52,172 bases of DNA, from assembly GCA_030447685.1 (NCBI GenBank), contig JAUJOK010000039.1, positions 1 to 52,172 of the forward strand. The letters run 5' to 3'. Of this stretch, positions 32,067 to 40,612 are shown one piece after another. This DNA is from Armatimonadaceae bacterium. GTDB lineage: Bacteria > Armatimonadota > Armatimonadia > Armatimonadales > Armatimonadaceae. How positions within the stretch are numbered: the stretch's first letter is position 1; the number at the start of each line of letters is the position of its first letter. The notes under the pieces are model-generated. The model ran no database searches and was not told the origin of the DNA. It saw only the letters and a program-made list of their open reading frames with translations. The position numbers were made by a program, and so were the translations under genes.

Positions 32067-33599
32067 GTGACCACTCGACGCATCGTTTTATATGGGCTGG
32101 CCGCGCTTTTGGTGGTCGGCATTCTGAACTTTGTCTGGCGCTCCGTCCAGATTCGCGGAGAATTGGGCCGCATTGCGAGCGCGAATACAGCCACGCAGGA
32201 GCAGGGCGTTCGCAACCTGATGGCGCGTCGCGCGCTGTTCGACGCCCTTCAGGGGGGTGCGCCCCCAAAAACGCGTCTGAACGCCATTGCCGCGCTTCAG
32301 CGTATCGCCGCCAAAGGCAACGAACTCGAAGCCTTCAATCAACTGCTTCAGATGCAGAAGGATCCGGACACGGAATCGGCGGAAAAGAAGACGCACCCTG
32401 TTCGGGATGCCGCCACCACCGCCGTCGCCGCCGTGGGCACGCTGTATCCGGAACGCTTGCTCGACGCCGCCAAAGATCAGGACAAGGCGATTACCGATCA
32501 GTCGCGCGAGGCGCTGAAGAAGATCGGCGCGCCGATGATGACGCAGATGGCGGCCCGTCTGGGCGATGCGAAGCTGCGCGCGCCGCTGGGCGGCATTCTG
32601 TCCGGCATCGGCCCGCAGACCGTGCCGCTCGTCACGCCGTTCCTGGCCGCCGATAAGCTGCCGCCCGCCGATAAACCGGACGATCTGGCAAAGGCGAAGG
32701 TGGAGCTTATCGAGGTGCTGGGCAAGTACAAAGCGGGCAAGGACGCCTCAGCGCAGGACCGCGCCTATATCGCTGACGCCGCCCGCGCGGTTATCCCGTT
32801 CAAGGACGACCCCAATCCCAATGTTCGCCGCACCGTCATTACGTCGCTATCGAACCTGGAAGACCCGGTGGGCGCGCCGGTGCTGATCCAGGCGCTCAAC
32901 AGCCAGGCCACCGATTCCGACGCCCGGCAGGCGGCAGCCGGCGCGCTGGGTGCGATTGCCACGCCCGAAGCCACTGCGGCCATGATTCAGGCCATGAGTG
33001 AATACGATCTGCGTATCGCCACTGCCGCCGCTGCCGGTCTGCGCCGTGCGGGCGAAAAGGCCGCCGGTGCCGTCGCCGGTGCCTTGAGCAATCCCGACCC
33101 GGCTATTCGCGCCCGCGCCGCCGAAGCGGCGGGCGGCATGAAGACTCCGGCCCTGGCCGTGCGCGCTTTGCGTGACCCCGACGCCGGTGTGCGCGCCGCT
33201 GCCGCCGCTTCACTGGCCGACATTCCGGGCACGGCCTCCATCACGCCGCTGATCGGCGCGCTAAAAGACCCCGATGGCCGGGTCGCTTCCGCCGCCACCG
33301 TTGCCCTGGCGCGCATCGGACAGCCAGCGGTCGCCCCGCTGGTGTCGCAATTAACGACGGCGGGCGATACGGAAGCCTATTACGCGTCCCAGGCGCTTAC
33401 AACCATCGGCTCACCCGCCGTCGATCCACTGCTGAGCGCGGCGCAGTCGCCCAACGGCGCGGGGCGGTGGGCAGCAATCACGCTCGGCCAGATCGGCGAC
33501 CCCCGCGCGGCTTCCGTTCTGGAAACCCTGTCGCGCTCCACCGACCCCGACACCGCGTGGGCCGCCGGGGTCGCTCTCACCAAGGTGAAGCAAGGGTAA
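32067..33599 (+). CDS. HEAT-repeat protein with N-terminal membrane anchor
   Basis: A 510-aa protein: one N-terminal membrane helix (IVLYGLAALLVVGILNFVW), then helical repeats. At least eight HEAT/PBS-type repeats are visible from about residue 60 to the end, with the recurrent pattern D-P-x-V-R-x-A-A-A-x-A-L-x-x-I/L (for example DPDAGVRAAAAASLADIPG and DPDGRVASAATVALARIG). It is a scaffold-like, protein-binding architecture. GTG 32067 has AAAGGAG 6 nt upstream. It is the last gene of the signalling operon by position and ends before a strong hairpin; its role in signalling is inferred only from context. Confidence 0.8.
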   Translation: MTTRRIVLYGLAALLVVGILNFVWRSVQIRGELGRIASANTATQEQGVRNLMARRALFDALQGGAPPKTRLNAIAALQRIAAKGNELEAFNQLLQMQKDPDTESAEKKTHPVRDAATTAVAAVGTLYPERLLDAAKDQDKAITDQSREALKKIGAPMMTQMAARLGDAKLRAPLGGILSGIGPQTVPLVTPFLAADKLPPADKPDDLAKAKVELIEVLGKYKAGKDASAQDRAYIADAARAVIPFKDDPNPNVRRTVITSLSNLEDPVGAPVLIQALNSQATDSDARQAAAGALGAIATPEATAAMIQAMSEYDLRIATAAAAGLRRAGEKAAGAVAGALSNPDPAIRARAAEAAGGMKTPALAVRALRDPDAGVRAAAAASLADIPGTASITPLIGALKDPDGRVASAATVALARIGQPAVAPLVSQLTTAGDTEAYYASQALTTIGSPAVDPLLSAAQSPNGAGRWAAITLGQIGDPRAASVLETLSRSTDPDTAWAAGVALTKVKQG

Positions 33600-33606
33600 A
33601 AAGCTT

Positions 33607-33636
33607 CTCCCCCCTTTCCTAAAGGAAAGGGGGGAG
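33607..33636. terminator. strong hairpin between convergent genes
   Basis: A 14-bp perfect stem (CTCCCCCCTTTCCT / AGGAAAGGGGGGAG) with a two-base loop, between the HEAT-repeat gene and the convergent stalk-domain gene. A TTTTT run 4 nt beyond the stem on the minus strand makes it an intrinsic terminator for that strand; it may act in both directions. Confidence 0.7.
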
Positions 33637-33641
33637 AGGCC

Positions 33642-33986
33642 TTACGCGTTCGGATTGGTGATATTGACTGTGTCTCCGGCAACGGACACCGAATAGCCGA
33701 AGGCATCGCGGAAAAAGTCGAACGGAACCAGCATCTGTCCGTCCTCAACATAAGGGTCGGCGGTCAGCGTTACCGCTGTCCCGGAAACGTCCACGTCCTT
33801 GCTCGCCATCTGAACTGTCGCCGTCCATTGTCCAATCGTCGCCGTGGCGATTTTGCTGTTGTTGTCGAACGTCACCGTTCCCCCGAGTGCTTCCACCACA
33901 TCGCGCAGCGGCACGTAGTTCTTGTTGTTGTGCAGGAACGGCTCCGTGCCCAGCCGTATTTCCTGTCCCTGGATATTATATGGCAA
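33642..33986 (-). CDS. copper amine oxidase N-terminal-like (stalk) domain protein
   Basis: A 114-aa protein consisting of the repeat-type domain often found at the N-terminus of copper amine oxidases and in many secreted proteins: NNKNYVPLRDVVEALGGTVTFDNNSKIATATIG, then MLVPFDFFRDAFGY. It normally mediates protein or wall association. No signal peptide is visible, which is odd for this domain. The start seems to be TTG 33986, with GGGAGG 6 nt upstream. No catalytic domain follows. Confidence 0.75.
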   Translation of the reverse strand: MPYNIQGQEIRLGTEPFLHNNKNYVPLRDVVEALGGTVTFDNNSKIATATIGQWTATVQMASKDVDVSGTAVTLTADPYVEDGQMLVPFDFFRDAFGYSVSVAGDTVNITNPNA

Positions 33987-34025
33987 TTTGAACCTCCCGG
34001 CGTCTTTCGCGACGCCTTCAAAGCG

Positions 34026-34835
34026 TTACCCCCAGCGCGCCTCGGATAAACCGGGCAGCGGCACGCCCGGCCCGATAGGCGGCAGCGCGTCCACATCCAG
34101 TTGCGCCGCCGTTTCCGTCAGGAGACTTTGAAGGCGCGGTCCCATCGCCGCCATTACGGCTTCCACCGCAGAATGGGCTACCGGAACCTCCGACAGGCCG
34201 ACGCCCGGATTCGTCACCAGCGAGACACCCGCGTAGTGCAGCCCCGCCTCGCGGGCCAGTGTCGCCTCCGGGATTCCGGTCATGCCGACCACGTCCGCTC
34301 CCCACGCCGCGAACAGGCGTACCTCGGCGGGCGATTCGAACCGGGGGCCGTCGGCGCACAGATAGGTTCCCCGTGGCCGCAATGCGATTCCCAGTGTCTC
34401 CGCCGCCGCGAGCGCGGTGTTTCGCACCTGGGGCGAATAGGGATCGGAAAAGTCTGTATGGACCACCTGGCCCGGCTCGTCGAAAAAGGTCCCGCCCCGG
34501 TCATAGCGCGTAAAATCGATAAAGTCGTTCAGCAGCACGAAGTCGCCAGGCACGAGGTCGGTTCGCAGGCTCCCGACGGCGGTAGTCGCCAGCACGGCCC
34601 GAACGTTCAGCATACGTAATGCGGCGATATTGGCGCGATAAGGGATGCGGTGCGGCGGCAGCCGGTGACCCGCGCCGTGCCGCGCCAGGAACACCACGCG
34701 CCGCCCGCGCAGCCGTCCCACACCGGCCAGCGCATCACCCCAGGGCGTCGTCACCGTCACCGACTCCGGCCCCTCATCGAGCGGAAACCTGCCCACCCCC
34801 GTGCCTCCGATAATCGCTATCGCCGCCTCGGTCAT
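34026..34835 (-). CDS. MTAP/PNP-family nucleoside phosphorylase, second paralogue
   Basis: A 269-aa trimeric-type phosphorylase: IIGGTGVGRF phosphate loop, ARHGAGHRLPPHRIPYRAN, DGPRFESPAEVR and GMTGIPEATLARE. The base-specificity loop reads VTNPGVG. The Asn stands where human PNP has Asn243, while the paralogue at 5620 has the Asp of adenosine-type enzymes. It is therefore predicted to prefer 6-oxopurines (methylthioinosine, inosine or guanosine). ATG 34835 has GAAGGA about 9 nt upstream; an upstream extension would overlap the divergent promoter. Divergent from the YfhO-like gene. Confidence 0.85.
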   Translation of the reverse strand: MTEAAIAIIGGTGVGRFPLDEGPESVTVTTPWGDALAGVGRLRGRRVVFLARHGAGHRLPPHRIPYRANIAALRMLNVRAVLATTAVGSLRTDLVPGDFVLLNDFIDFTRYDRGGTFFDEPGQVVHTDFSDPYSPQVRNTALAAAETLGIALRPRGTYLCADGPRFESPAEVRLFAAWGADVVGMTGIPEATLAREAGLHYAGVSLVTNPGVGLSEVPVAHSAVEAVMAAMGPRLQSLLTETAAQLDVDALPPIGPGVPLPGLSEARWG

Positions 34836-34855
34836 CCTTTTTCGTCCTTCTTTTG

Positions 34856-34885
34856 TTGACAAACTTGTACTGCTTATGCTACCAT
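34856..34885 (+). promoter_or_regulatory. promoter of the YfhO-like gene
   Basis: TTGACA (34856-34861), 18-nt spacer, TACCAT (34880-34885) in the 40-bp gap between divergent starts. The predicted transcription start falls at or next to an in-frame GTG at 34891, and no ribosome site is visible, so a leaderless transcript is possible. Confidence 0.5.
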
Positions 34886-37074
34886 GCGCCGTGTTCCCCA
34901 CCACACCTCGTCTGCGTATCCCCGCCGGTTTTTGGGCCGTGCTGCTGCTGCTCGCCGTGGCGGTCGGGCTGTTCTGGCCGCTGCTGACGGGGCAAAAAAC
35001 CCTCTATTACGGCGACCTGCTGCTGTACTTCATTCCGCAGCTTGCCTTTCAAAAGGCGGAGTTGGCGCGCGGCGTCGTGCCCCTGTGGAACCCGTATATC
35101 CTGTGCGGCACCCCGTTTGCCGGGAACCCGCAGGCGTGGACGTTTTACCCGTCGTCCGCGCTGCTGTACCTTTTGAGTGCGCCGGTGGCAGCCGGTGTCA
35201 TCGGGGTGGCCCATGTGGTTTTCGCGGGCATCGGGACGCTGCTGTTTCTGCGGAGCCGGGGACTGCGGACATCCGCTGCACTGCTCGGCGCATTCGCCTT
35301 TGCGTTCAGCGGCGCATTCGTGTCCAAATTCCAGTTCCCAAACATGGCGCAGGCCGCGTCGTTCCTGCCCTGGCTGCTGTGGGGCATCGAACGAATCGTG
35401 GTGCGGCCCACCGCTGCCCGTGCGGCGGCGCAGGGCGCGCTGATCGGGCTGGCGCTGCTGGCAGCCCACCCGCAGATGTTCATGATGCAGTTCTACCTGT
35501 GCGCGGCGTACGCGTTATGGCGCGTGTGGGGGCCGGCGCTCAGCCACCAGAGGAAAACTGTCGTTGCCGCCTGCGCCGTCTCCCTGACACTCGGCGGAGC
35601 GCTGGCTGCCGTTCAAATTCTGCCGGTCGTCGATCACATGCGCGTCTCCGTTCGCGCCGCTCTGACACTGCAAACGGCGGATCGCTTCATGCTGTCCTTC
35701 GAATCGCTGCTGACTAACTTTGTGCTGCCCAACTTCTGGGGAAATCCGGCCACCAGCAACTACACCGGCCACGGCAACTTCTGGGAACCTGCCGCCTATA
35801 TGGGCGTGCTGCCCTTTGTGTTGGCCGTTGCCGCCGCCGTGCGGTATTTTCGCGCCCACCCTGAGGTCCGGTTCTGGAGCCTTGCTGCTGTACTCGGCCT
35901 GTGGCTTTCGCTGGGCATTAGCGGCGGGCTGTATGCGGTGGCCTTCTTTTTGCTGCCGGGCGTGAACAAGTTCCATGACCCGGCTCGCTGGCTTCACGTA
36001 GCAACATTCGCCTTCGCCTGTCTGGCTGCCCTGGGTCTGCATAGGCTGCTGGAATCGCTGCCGCCAGTGCGTGCCCGTCTGTTCGGAGGGCTGGCGTTCG
36101 CGGTCGCCGCGCTGGATCTGCTTCCTTTTGTCCGGCTGTTGAACCCCTTGGTGGATACCGCCGTCTGGGAAACGCCGCCCCCGCCACTGGCGGCGATCCG
36201 CGCGCAGAAGACGCCGGGGCGCCTGCTTCACAGGGACAACTCCGCTTTCTGGCGGTGGTTTGTCCGCCCTCAGATGTACGGGCCAAACGACCCCGAGATG
36301 GTGCGGCGCTTCATCGGAGCCGGTGCGCCCAACGTGCCGATGCTTTTCGGTCTGCGGGATGCCGCCGGTTACGAGCCGGTTCGACGGGTTGACAGTGATG
36401 CGCTGCTGAAGTATCTGCGCGTGGGCAACAATGGTCAGCCTGCGGGAAGCGAATCGGAAACGTTCCTGCGGTCGGTCGGAGTTGCCCATGTCTTGTCATT
36501 GAATGAGGACCCGGCAGTGGCCCTTCCGGCGCAAGTGCGGACTATCGCGGCGCACGATGCCCCGCCGCCGCGCGCCGCACTCTGGCGCGCGTGGCGGATC
36601 GCTCCCTCCGCCGATGTCGCGCGCAAAACTTTTCTTTCCCACGACGGAAACAGGCTGCCGCTCTTTACAGGTCAGGTGTCGCCGGATGGGTGGCAGCCGC
36701 AGGCGGGCAATGGTGAACCGGAGCCGATTACGTGCGCTGCCCTGGACGAAACGGCCAACCGTCTGGTGGTGACGCTTCCCCCGAACGCGCCGCGCGGCCT
36801 GCTGCGGGTGGCGGATAGCTGGCATCCGGGCTGGCGTGCCTGGGTGGACGGCGTGCCGCAAAAAGTCATGCCGGTGGACGGTCTGTTTCGAGGCGTGTGG
36901 GTACCGGCGGGAACGCGGCGCGTGGTGTTTGTTTATCGTCCCGTCGTTTTCCAGGCTGGGTTATTCATTTCGCTGTGCGGAGCGGGTATATTGACGGGTA
37001 TAGTGAGCTTCGCGGCGACGGTATCTGTTCACAGAGCGCGGCGCGCGGCTTATCAGGATCGCCCCTCAGCGTAG
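34876..37074 (+). CDS. YfhO-like polytopic membrane protein
   Basis: About 730 aa with 10-12 helices in the first 430 residues (GFWAVLLLLAVAVGLFWPLL, then LYYGDLLLYFIPQ, then GTPFAGNPQAWTFYPSSALLY). A long extracytoplasmic C-terminal domain and a last helix follow, as in YfhO/GT-C-like glycosyltransferases that handle lipid-linked sugars in the envelope. The GD at the end of the first loop (YYGDLL) is the usual acidic site. ATG 34876 and GTG 34891 are both in frame; an earlier frame opening at 34801 would run through the divergent gene. Substrate unknown. Confidence 0.8.
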   Translation: MLPCAVFPTTPRLRIPAGFWAVLLLLAVAVGLFWPLLTGQKTLYYGDLLLYFIPQLAFQKAELARGVVPLWNPYILCGTPFAGNPQAWTFYPSSALLYLLSAPVAAGVIGVAHVVFAGIGTLLFLRSRGLRTSAALLGAFAFAFSGAFVSKFQFPNMAQAASFLPWLLWGIERIVVRPTAARAAAQGALIGLALLAAHPQMFMMQFYLCAAYALWRVWGPALSHQRKTVVAACAVSLTLGGALAAVQILPVVDHMRVSVRAALTLQTADRFMLSFESLLTNFVLPNFWGNPATSNYTGHGNFWEPAAYMGVLPFVLAVAAAVRYFRAHPEVRFWSLAAVLGLWLSLGISGGLYAVAFFLLPGVNKFHDPARWLHVATFAFACLAALGLHRLLESLPPVRARLFGGLAFAVAALDLLPFVRLLNPLVDTAVWETPPPPLAAIRAQKTPGRLLHRDNSAFWRWFVRPQMYGPNDPEMVRRFIGAGAPNVPMLFGLRDAAGYEPVRRVDSDALLKYLRVGNNGQPAGSESETFLRSVGVAHVLSLNEDPAVALPAQVRTIAAHDAPPPRAALWRAWRIAPSADVARKTFLSHDGNRLPLFTGQVSPDGWQPQAGNGEPEPITCAALDETANRLVVTLPPNAPRGLLRVADSWHPGWRAWVDGVPQKVMPVDGLFRGVWVPAGTRRVVFVYRPVVFQAGLFISLCGAGILTGIVSFAATVSVHRARRAAYQDRPSA

Positions 37075-37150
37075 AACGATGCGAACCAAACAAAAGCAGC
37101 AGTAGCGGCAGCAATACATGTGCGAAGATTTAAGGAGCGACGACTGGATT

Positions 37151-37486
37151 ATGGCCGATTTGAGGATAGATACGCGCATAGTGGGCGGCAAAGCGGTGCT
37201 TGACCTGAGCGGCGAGGTGGATTCCTATAATTCGCCCAAGCTGCGGGAAAAGATGGTTGCACTGATCGACCAGGGCAACCCGGAACTGGTCATCAACATG
37301 ACGGAGGTGGATTATATAGATTCGACCGGTCTGGGGACGCTGGTGGGGGGCCTGAAGCGGGCCTCGGAAAAGGACGGCACGATCCGTATCATCTGTCCGA
37401 ACGAGCAGATTTACAAAGTGTTCCACATTACCGGTCTGGTCAAAGTCTTCTCGATCTTCGATAACGAGCAGGCCGCCCTTTCGTGA
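37151..37486 (+). CDS. STAS-domain anti-sigma factor antagonist (SpoIIAA/RsbV type)
   Basis: A 111-aa single STAS domain. S58 in YIDSTGLGTL occupies the position of the phosphorylated serine of SpoIIAA. In partner switching, the unphosphorylated antagonist binds an RsbW/SpoIIAB-type kinase and releases the sigma factor or other client. Two such kinases are encoded at 50063-51075, but none is adjacent. ATG 37151 is preceded by AAGGAG at somewhat long spacing (about 13 nt). It overlaps the following methyltransferase gene by 4 bp (GTGA). Confidence 0.87.
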   Translation: MADLRIDTRIVGGKAVLDLSGEVDSYNSPKLREKMVALIDQGNPELVINMTEVDYIDSTGLGTLVGGLKRASEKDGTIRIICPNEQIYKVFHITGLVKVFSIFDNEQAALS

Positions 37487-38337
37487 CGCATCCGGCGGAC
37501 GGGGCAACGGTACGTTTGGGAAACGTGCGCCTTGACCCGTCCCGCCCGCTCGATGGCCCCGTCGGCTCGGAACTGATCGCGCGCGGCGCATTGCCCCATG
37601 ACCCGCCGGTTTCCTGGAACCGCGAACGGCCCGAAGCAGTGCGGGCCGTTCATCGCGCCTATGTGGATGCGGGCGCTCAATGGGTTATCACCAATACCTT
37701 CCTGGCGCACGCCGCTCTGGATGCCGGTTTGTTGGTGCGTGACGGCGTCGCGCTGGCCCGCGAGGCGGCGAACGGGCTGCCGGTCGTGCTGAATCTGGGG
37801 CCGGGCAGAAGTGTCGCGCCCGCCGACTACGCCGTTTATTGCCGTATCGCCGCCGATGCCGGAGCCGCGCTGGTCTTGCTCGAAGCGTTCCCCGTGGCGG
37901 ATGCCGTCGCCGTCCTGCGCGCCGCGCTTCCCGCCGGTCTGCCTGTCGTGGTTCTGGGCCTCTTCGATGTCTGCGGGCGGGCGCTGCTGCAAGGCAAGGA
38001 AAGCGCCGGGAACGTCGCACGGATTCTGGCAAAGGCCGGTGCCGCCGGGGTCGGGGTGCATTGCGCGGAACCTTCCGGCATGGTAAACGCGGTAACGGAA
38101 ATGGCGGCTTCGTCGCTGCCGGTTCCCATTATCGCGCGACCGTCAGCAGGAATCCCGGTCTTCCGTGGCGAACGCTGGGTGTATCCCTGGGCAGCGGCGC
38201 GCTGGGCGCAGGCGACGGTCGCCCTGCGCGAGCAGGGAGCGGCGCTGCTCGGCGGCTGCTGCGGCGCGGGGCCTGCTCATATTGCCGCGCTCGCCGCCCG
38301 TCTTCGGGCCGCCCGATGCGCGGGCATCGGCGTGTAA
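37483..38337 (+). CDS. homocysteine S-methyltransferase domain protein
   Basis: A 284-aa barrel of the homocysteine methyltransferase (MetH N-terminal/MmuM) family: DGPVGSELIARG at the start, ITNTFLAH, the first zinc Cys in GVHCAEP, and the closing Cys pair LGGCCGAGPAHI. It transfers a methyl group to homocysteine, possibly from S-methylmethionine or a betaine. GTG 37483 overlaps the STAS gene stop. This coupling to a sigma-control protein is unusual. With the two MTAP-type enzymes it adds to methionine-cycle content. Confidence 0.85.
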   Translation: MTHPADGATVRLGNVRLDPSRPLDGPVGSELIARGALPHDPPVSWNRERPEAVRAVHRAYVDAGAQWVITNTFLAHAALDAGLLVRDGVALAREAANGLPVVLNLGPGRSVAPADYAVYCRIAADAGAALVLLEAFPVADAVAVLRAALPAGLPVVVLGLFDVCGRALLQGKESAGNVARILAKAGAAGVGVHCAEPSGMVNAVTEMAASSLPVPIIARPSAGIPVFRGERWVYPWAAARWAQATVALREQGAALLGGCCGAGPAHIAALAARLRAARCAGIGV

Positions 38338-38370
38338 TCCATAAAACTCTTCCCATCGGAGGTACTATCC

Positions 38371-39649
38371 GTGCGTATCTCGCGTGCACAACTTTTACGT
38401 CTCTTTCTGCCCGTGGCTGTGGCCGCTTCCCTGGCCGCCGTGATCGGCTGTAAATCCCCCGGCGACGGCGGCGGTTCTGCCGCGAACGGCGGCGGCACGT
38501 CATCCGCCGGTGCCGGTGCCGGTGGCGGCGCACGAACCGCTCAGGACACCTCGGGCAATGAAATACTCATCGGTCATTATGCTTCGATGACCGGCGAGAC
38601 CTCGACCTTCGGAACCCAGACCGACGAAGGCATTCGGCTGGCCGTGAAGGAGATAAACGCGGCGGGCGGTATCAACGGCAAGCAGGTTCGAATAGAAACA
38701 CAGGATGACCAGAGCAAGCCCGATGAGGCCCGCACGGTCGTCACCGGCTTTGCGTCCAATCCTAAAATGGTCGCCGTTCTGGGCGAGGTCGCTTCGTCCC
38801 GCTCTTTACAGGCAGCGCCGATTTTGCAGCGCGCCGGTATCCCGATGATCTCGCCTTCCTCGACCAATCCAAATGTCACCAAGGTCGGCGATTATATCTT
38901 CCGCGTCTGCTTTATCGACCCGTTCCAGGGCTATGTCATGGCGAAGTTCTCCCGCGACAACCTGAAGATCGGCAAGGCCGCCATCTTCCGCAGCCAGGGC
39001 AGCGACTATTCGGTCGGTCTGGCGGATGTCTTCAAGCAGGAGTTTGAGGCCATGGGCGGGCAGATCGTCGCCGATGTCTCCTACAACGAAAAGGACCCGG
39101 ACTTCCGTTCTCAGTTGGCGCAGGTTAAATCGTCCGGCGCGGAGGCGATCTTTATTCCCGGCTATTACGGCGAGGTCGGGACGATTGCGCGCCAGGCCCG
39201 TGAGCAGGGGATAACCGTTCCGCTGCTGGGCGGCGACGGCTGGGATTCCGACAAGCTGGTGCCGGGCGCGGGCGGGCCAGGCAAGGCGCTGGAAGGCAGC
39301 TACTTCTCCAACCACTACTCCAAAGACGACAAATCCTCGCGCGTTCAGGATTTCGTAAAGGCGTATGCTCAGGAATACGGAGGCCGCGCCGTCCGGGCTG
39401 GCGGCGATGGGCTACGATGCGATGAAGCTGCTGGCCGACGCGATCAAGCGCGCCGGTTCGATTGAGCGCGACAAGGTGCGCGCCGCGCTCGCCGACACTA
39501 AGAACTTCCGGGGCGTCACCGGTGACATCACCATCGACGCAGAACGCAACGCCACCAAGCCCGCCGTCGTGCTCCAGATCAAAGGCAATGAGTTCGTGTA
39601 CAAGCAGACCGTCCATCCGCCGACCAAAACGGCGTCCGCCGCGCAGTAG
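38371..39649 (+). CDS. livK: branched-chain amino-acid-type substrate-binding lipoprotein, frameshifted
   Basis: Periplasmic-binding protein of the LivJ/LivK family. The signal peptide ends in lipobox VIGC (C27), followed by a long Gly/Ala/Ser linker, then ILIGHYASMTGETSTFG, AAGGINGKQVRIETQDDQSKP and IPMISPSSTNPNVT. The frame is intact to about 39385. There one extra base in GCCGCGCC shifts it, and the last 85 residues (PSGLAAMGYDAMKLLADAIKRAG onward) are read in another frame ending at 39649. Apart from the shift the sequence is well preserved. GTG 38371 with GGAGG 8 nt upstream. First gene of the liv operon. Confidence 0.88.
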
Positions 39650-39665
39650 CAAGAAGCAAGCGTTC

Positions 39666-40603
39666 ATGGAGCAGTTCTTTCAGCAGGCTATCAACGGCGT
39701 CCAGCTTGGCAGCATCTACGCGCTGATCGCACTGGGGTACACGATGGTGTACGGCGTGCTGCGCCTGATAAACTTCGCGCACGGCGATGTCTTCATGGTC
39801 GGCGCGTTCGCCGGGTTTTATGCGGCGCGCGCCTTCGCGCTTGAGGAACAGCCGACGCTGGGAGCGGCGCTGATCGCGCTGCTCCCGGTTATGCTGCTTA
39901 CCATGTTCGCCTGCGCGGTGCTGGGACTGATTATCGAGCGGCTGGCGTACCGGCCCCTGCGCCGCGCGCCGCGCCTGACCGCATTGATTACCGCTATCGG
40001 GGTGTCGCTTTTTCTGGTCAACGGCAGTCAGTTGGTGTTCGGTGCGGACCCGCAGTTCTTTCCCTCGGTGACGCCGCAGGGTGAGGCCGCGACGGTGAAG
40101 GCGGGGGCTGACCATTTCCAAAGATCAGATGGTTCTGGTGGCGGCCTCCGCCATGCTGATGGCGATTCTGTGGTACGTGTCCAGCGCACCCGCATGGGCA
40201 AAGCCATGCGCGCCGTTTCGCACGACGCCGATGCCGCCGCGCTGATGGGCATCAACACCGACACGGTCATTTCGTTCACGTTCGCGCTCGGCGCGGCGCT
40301 GGCGGGCGCGGGCGGCGTGCTGTTCGCCGCGCTGACCTATGCCAAGATACAGCCGCTAATGGGTATGCAGATGGGCCTTAAAGCCTTTGTCGCCGCCGTC
40401 GTCGGCGGCATCGGCTCGATACCCGGCGCGATGCTCGGCGGTTTGCTGATGGGCCTCTCGGAGTCTTTCGTGAAGGGTGCGCCACGCATCGGCGCATTCG
40501 AGCCGTCGCGCTGGACGGAAGCGGTCGCCTTCATCTTGCTGATCGTCGTCCTGCTGTTGCGCCGGCGGGTTTGCTGGGAAAATTCGCCCCGGAAAAGGTG
40601 TAA
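39666..40603 (+). pseudogene. livH: branched-chain amino-acid-type permease LivH with three indels
   Basis: Membrane permease: QQAINGVQLGSIYALIALGYTMVYG at the start and RTRMGKAMRAVSHDADAAALMG in the cytoplasmic loop. Three single-base changes break the frame: an extra G in the run at 40103-40107, a missing T at about 40180 (together moving ISKDQMVLVAASAMLMAILWYV out of frame) and a missing C at about 40560, which displaces the natural end LLGKFAPEKV and its TAA at 40601. Correcting these gives a normal LivH. As written, it runs on into livM. Confidence 0.85.
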
Positions 40604-40612
40604 ATACAATCG

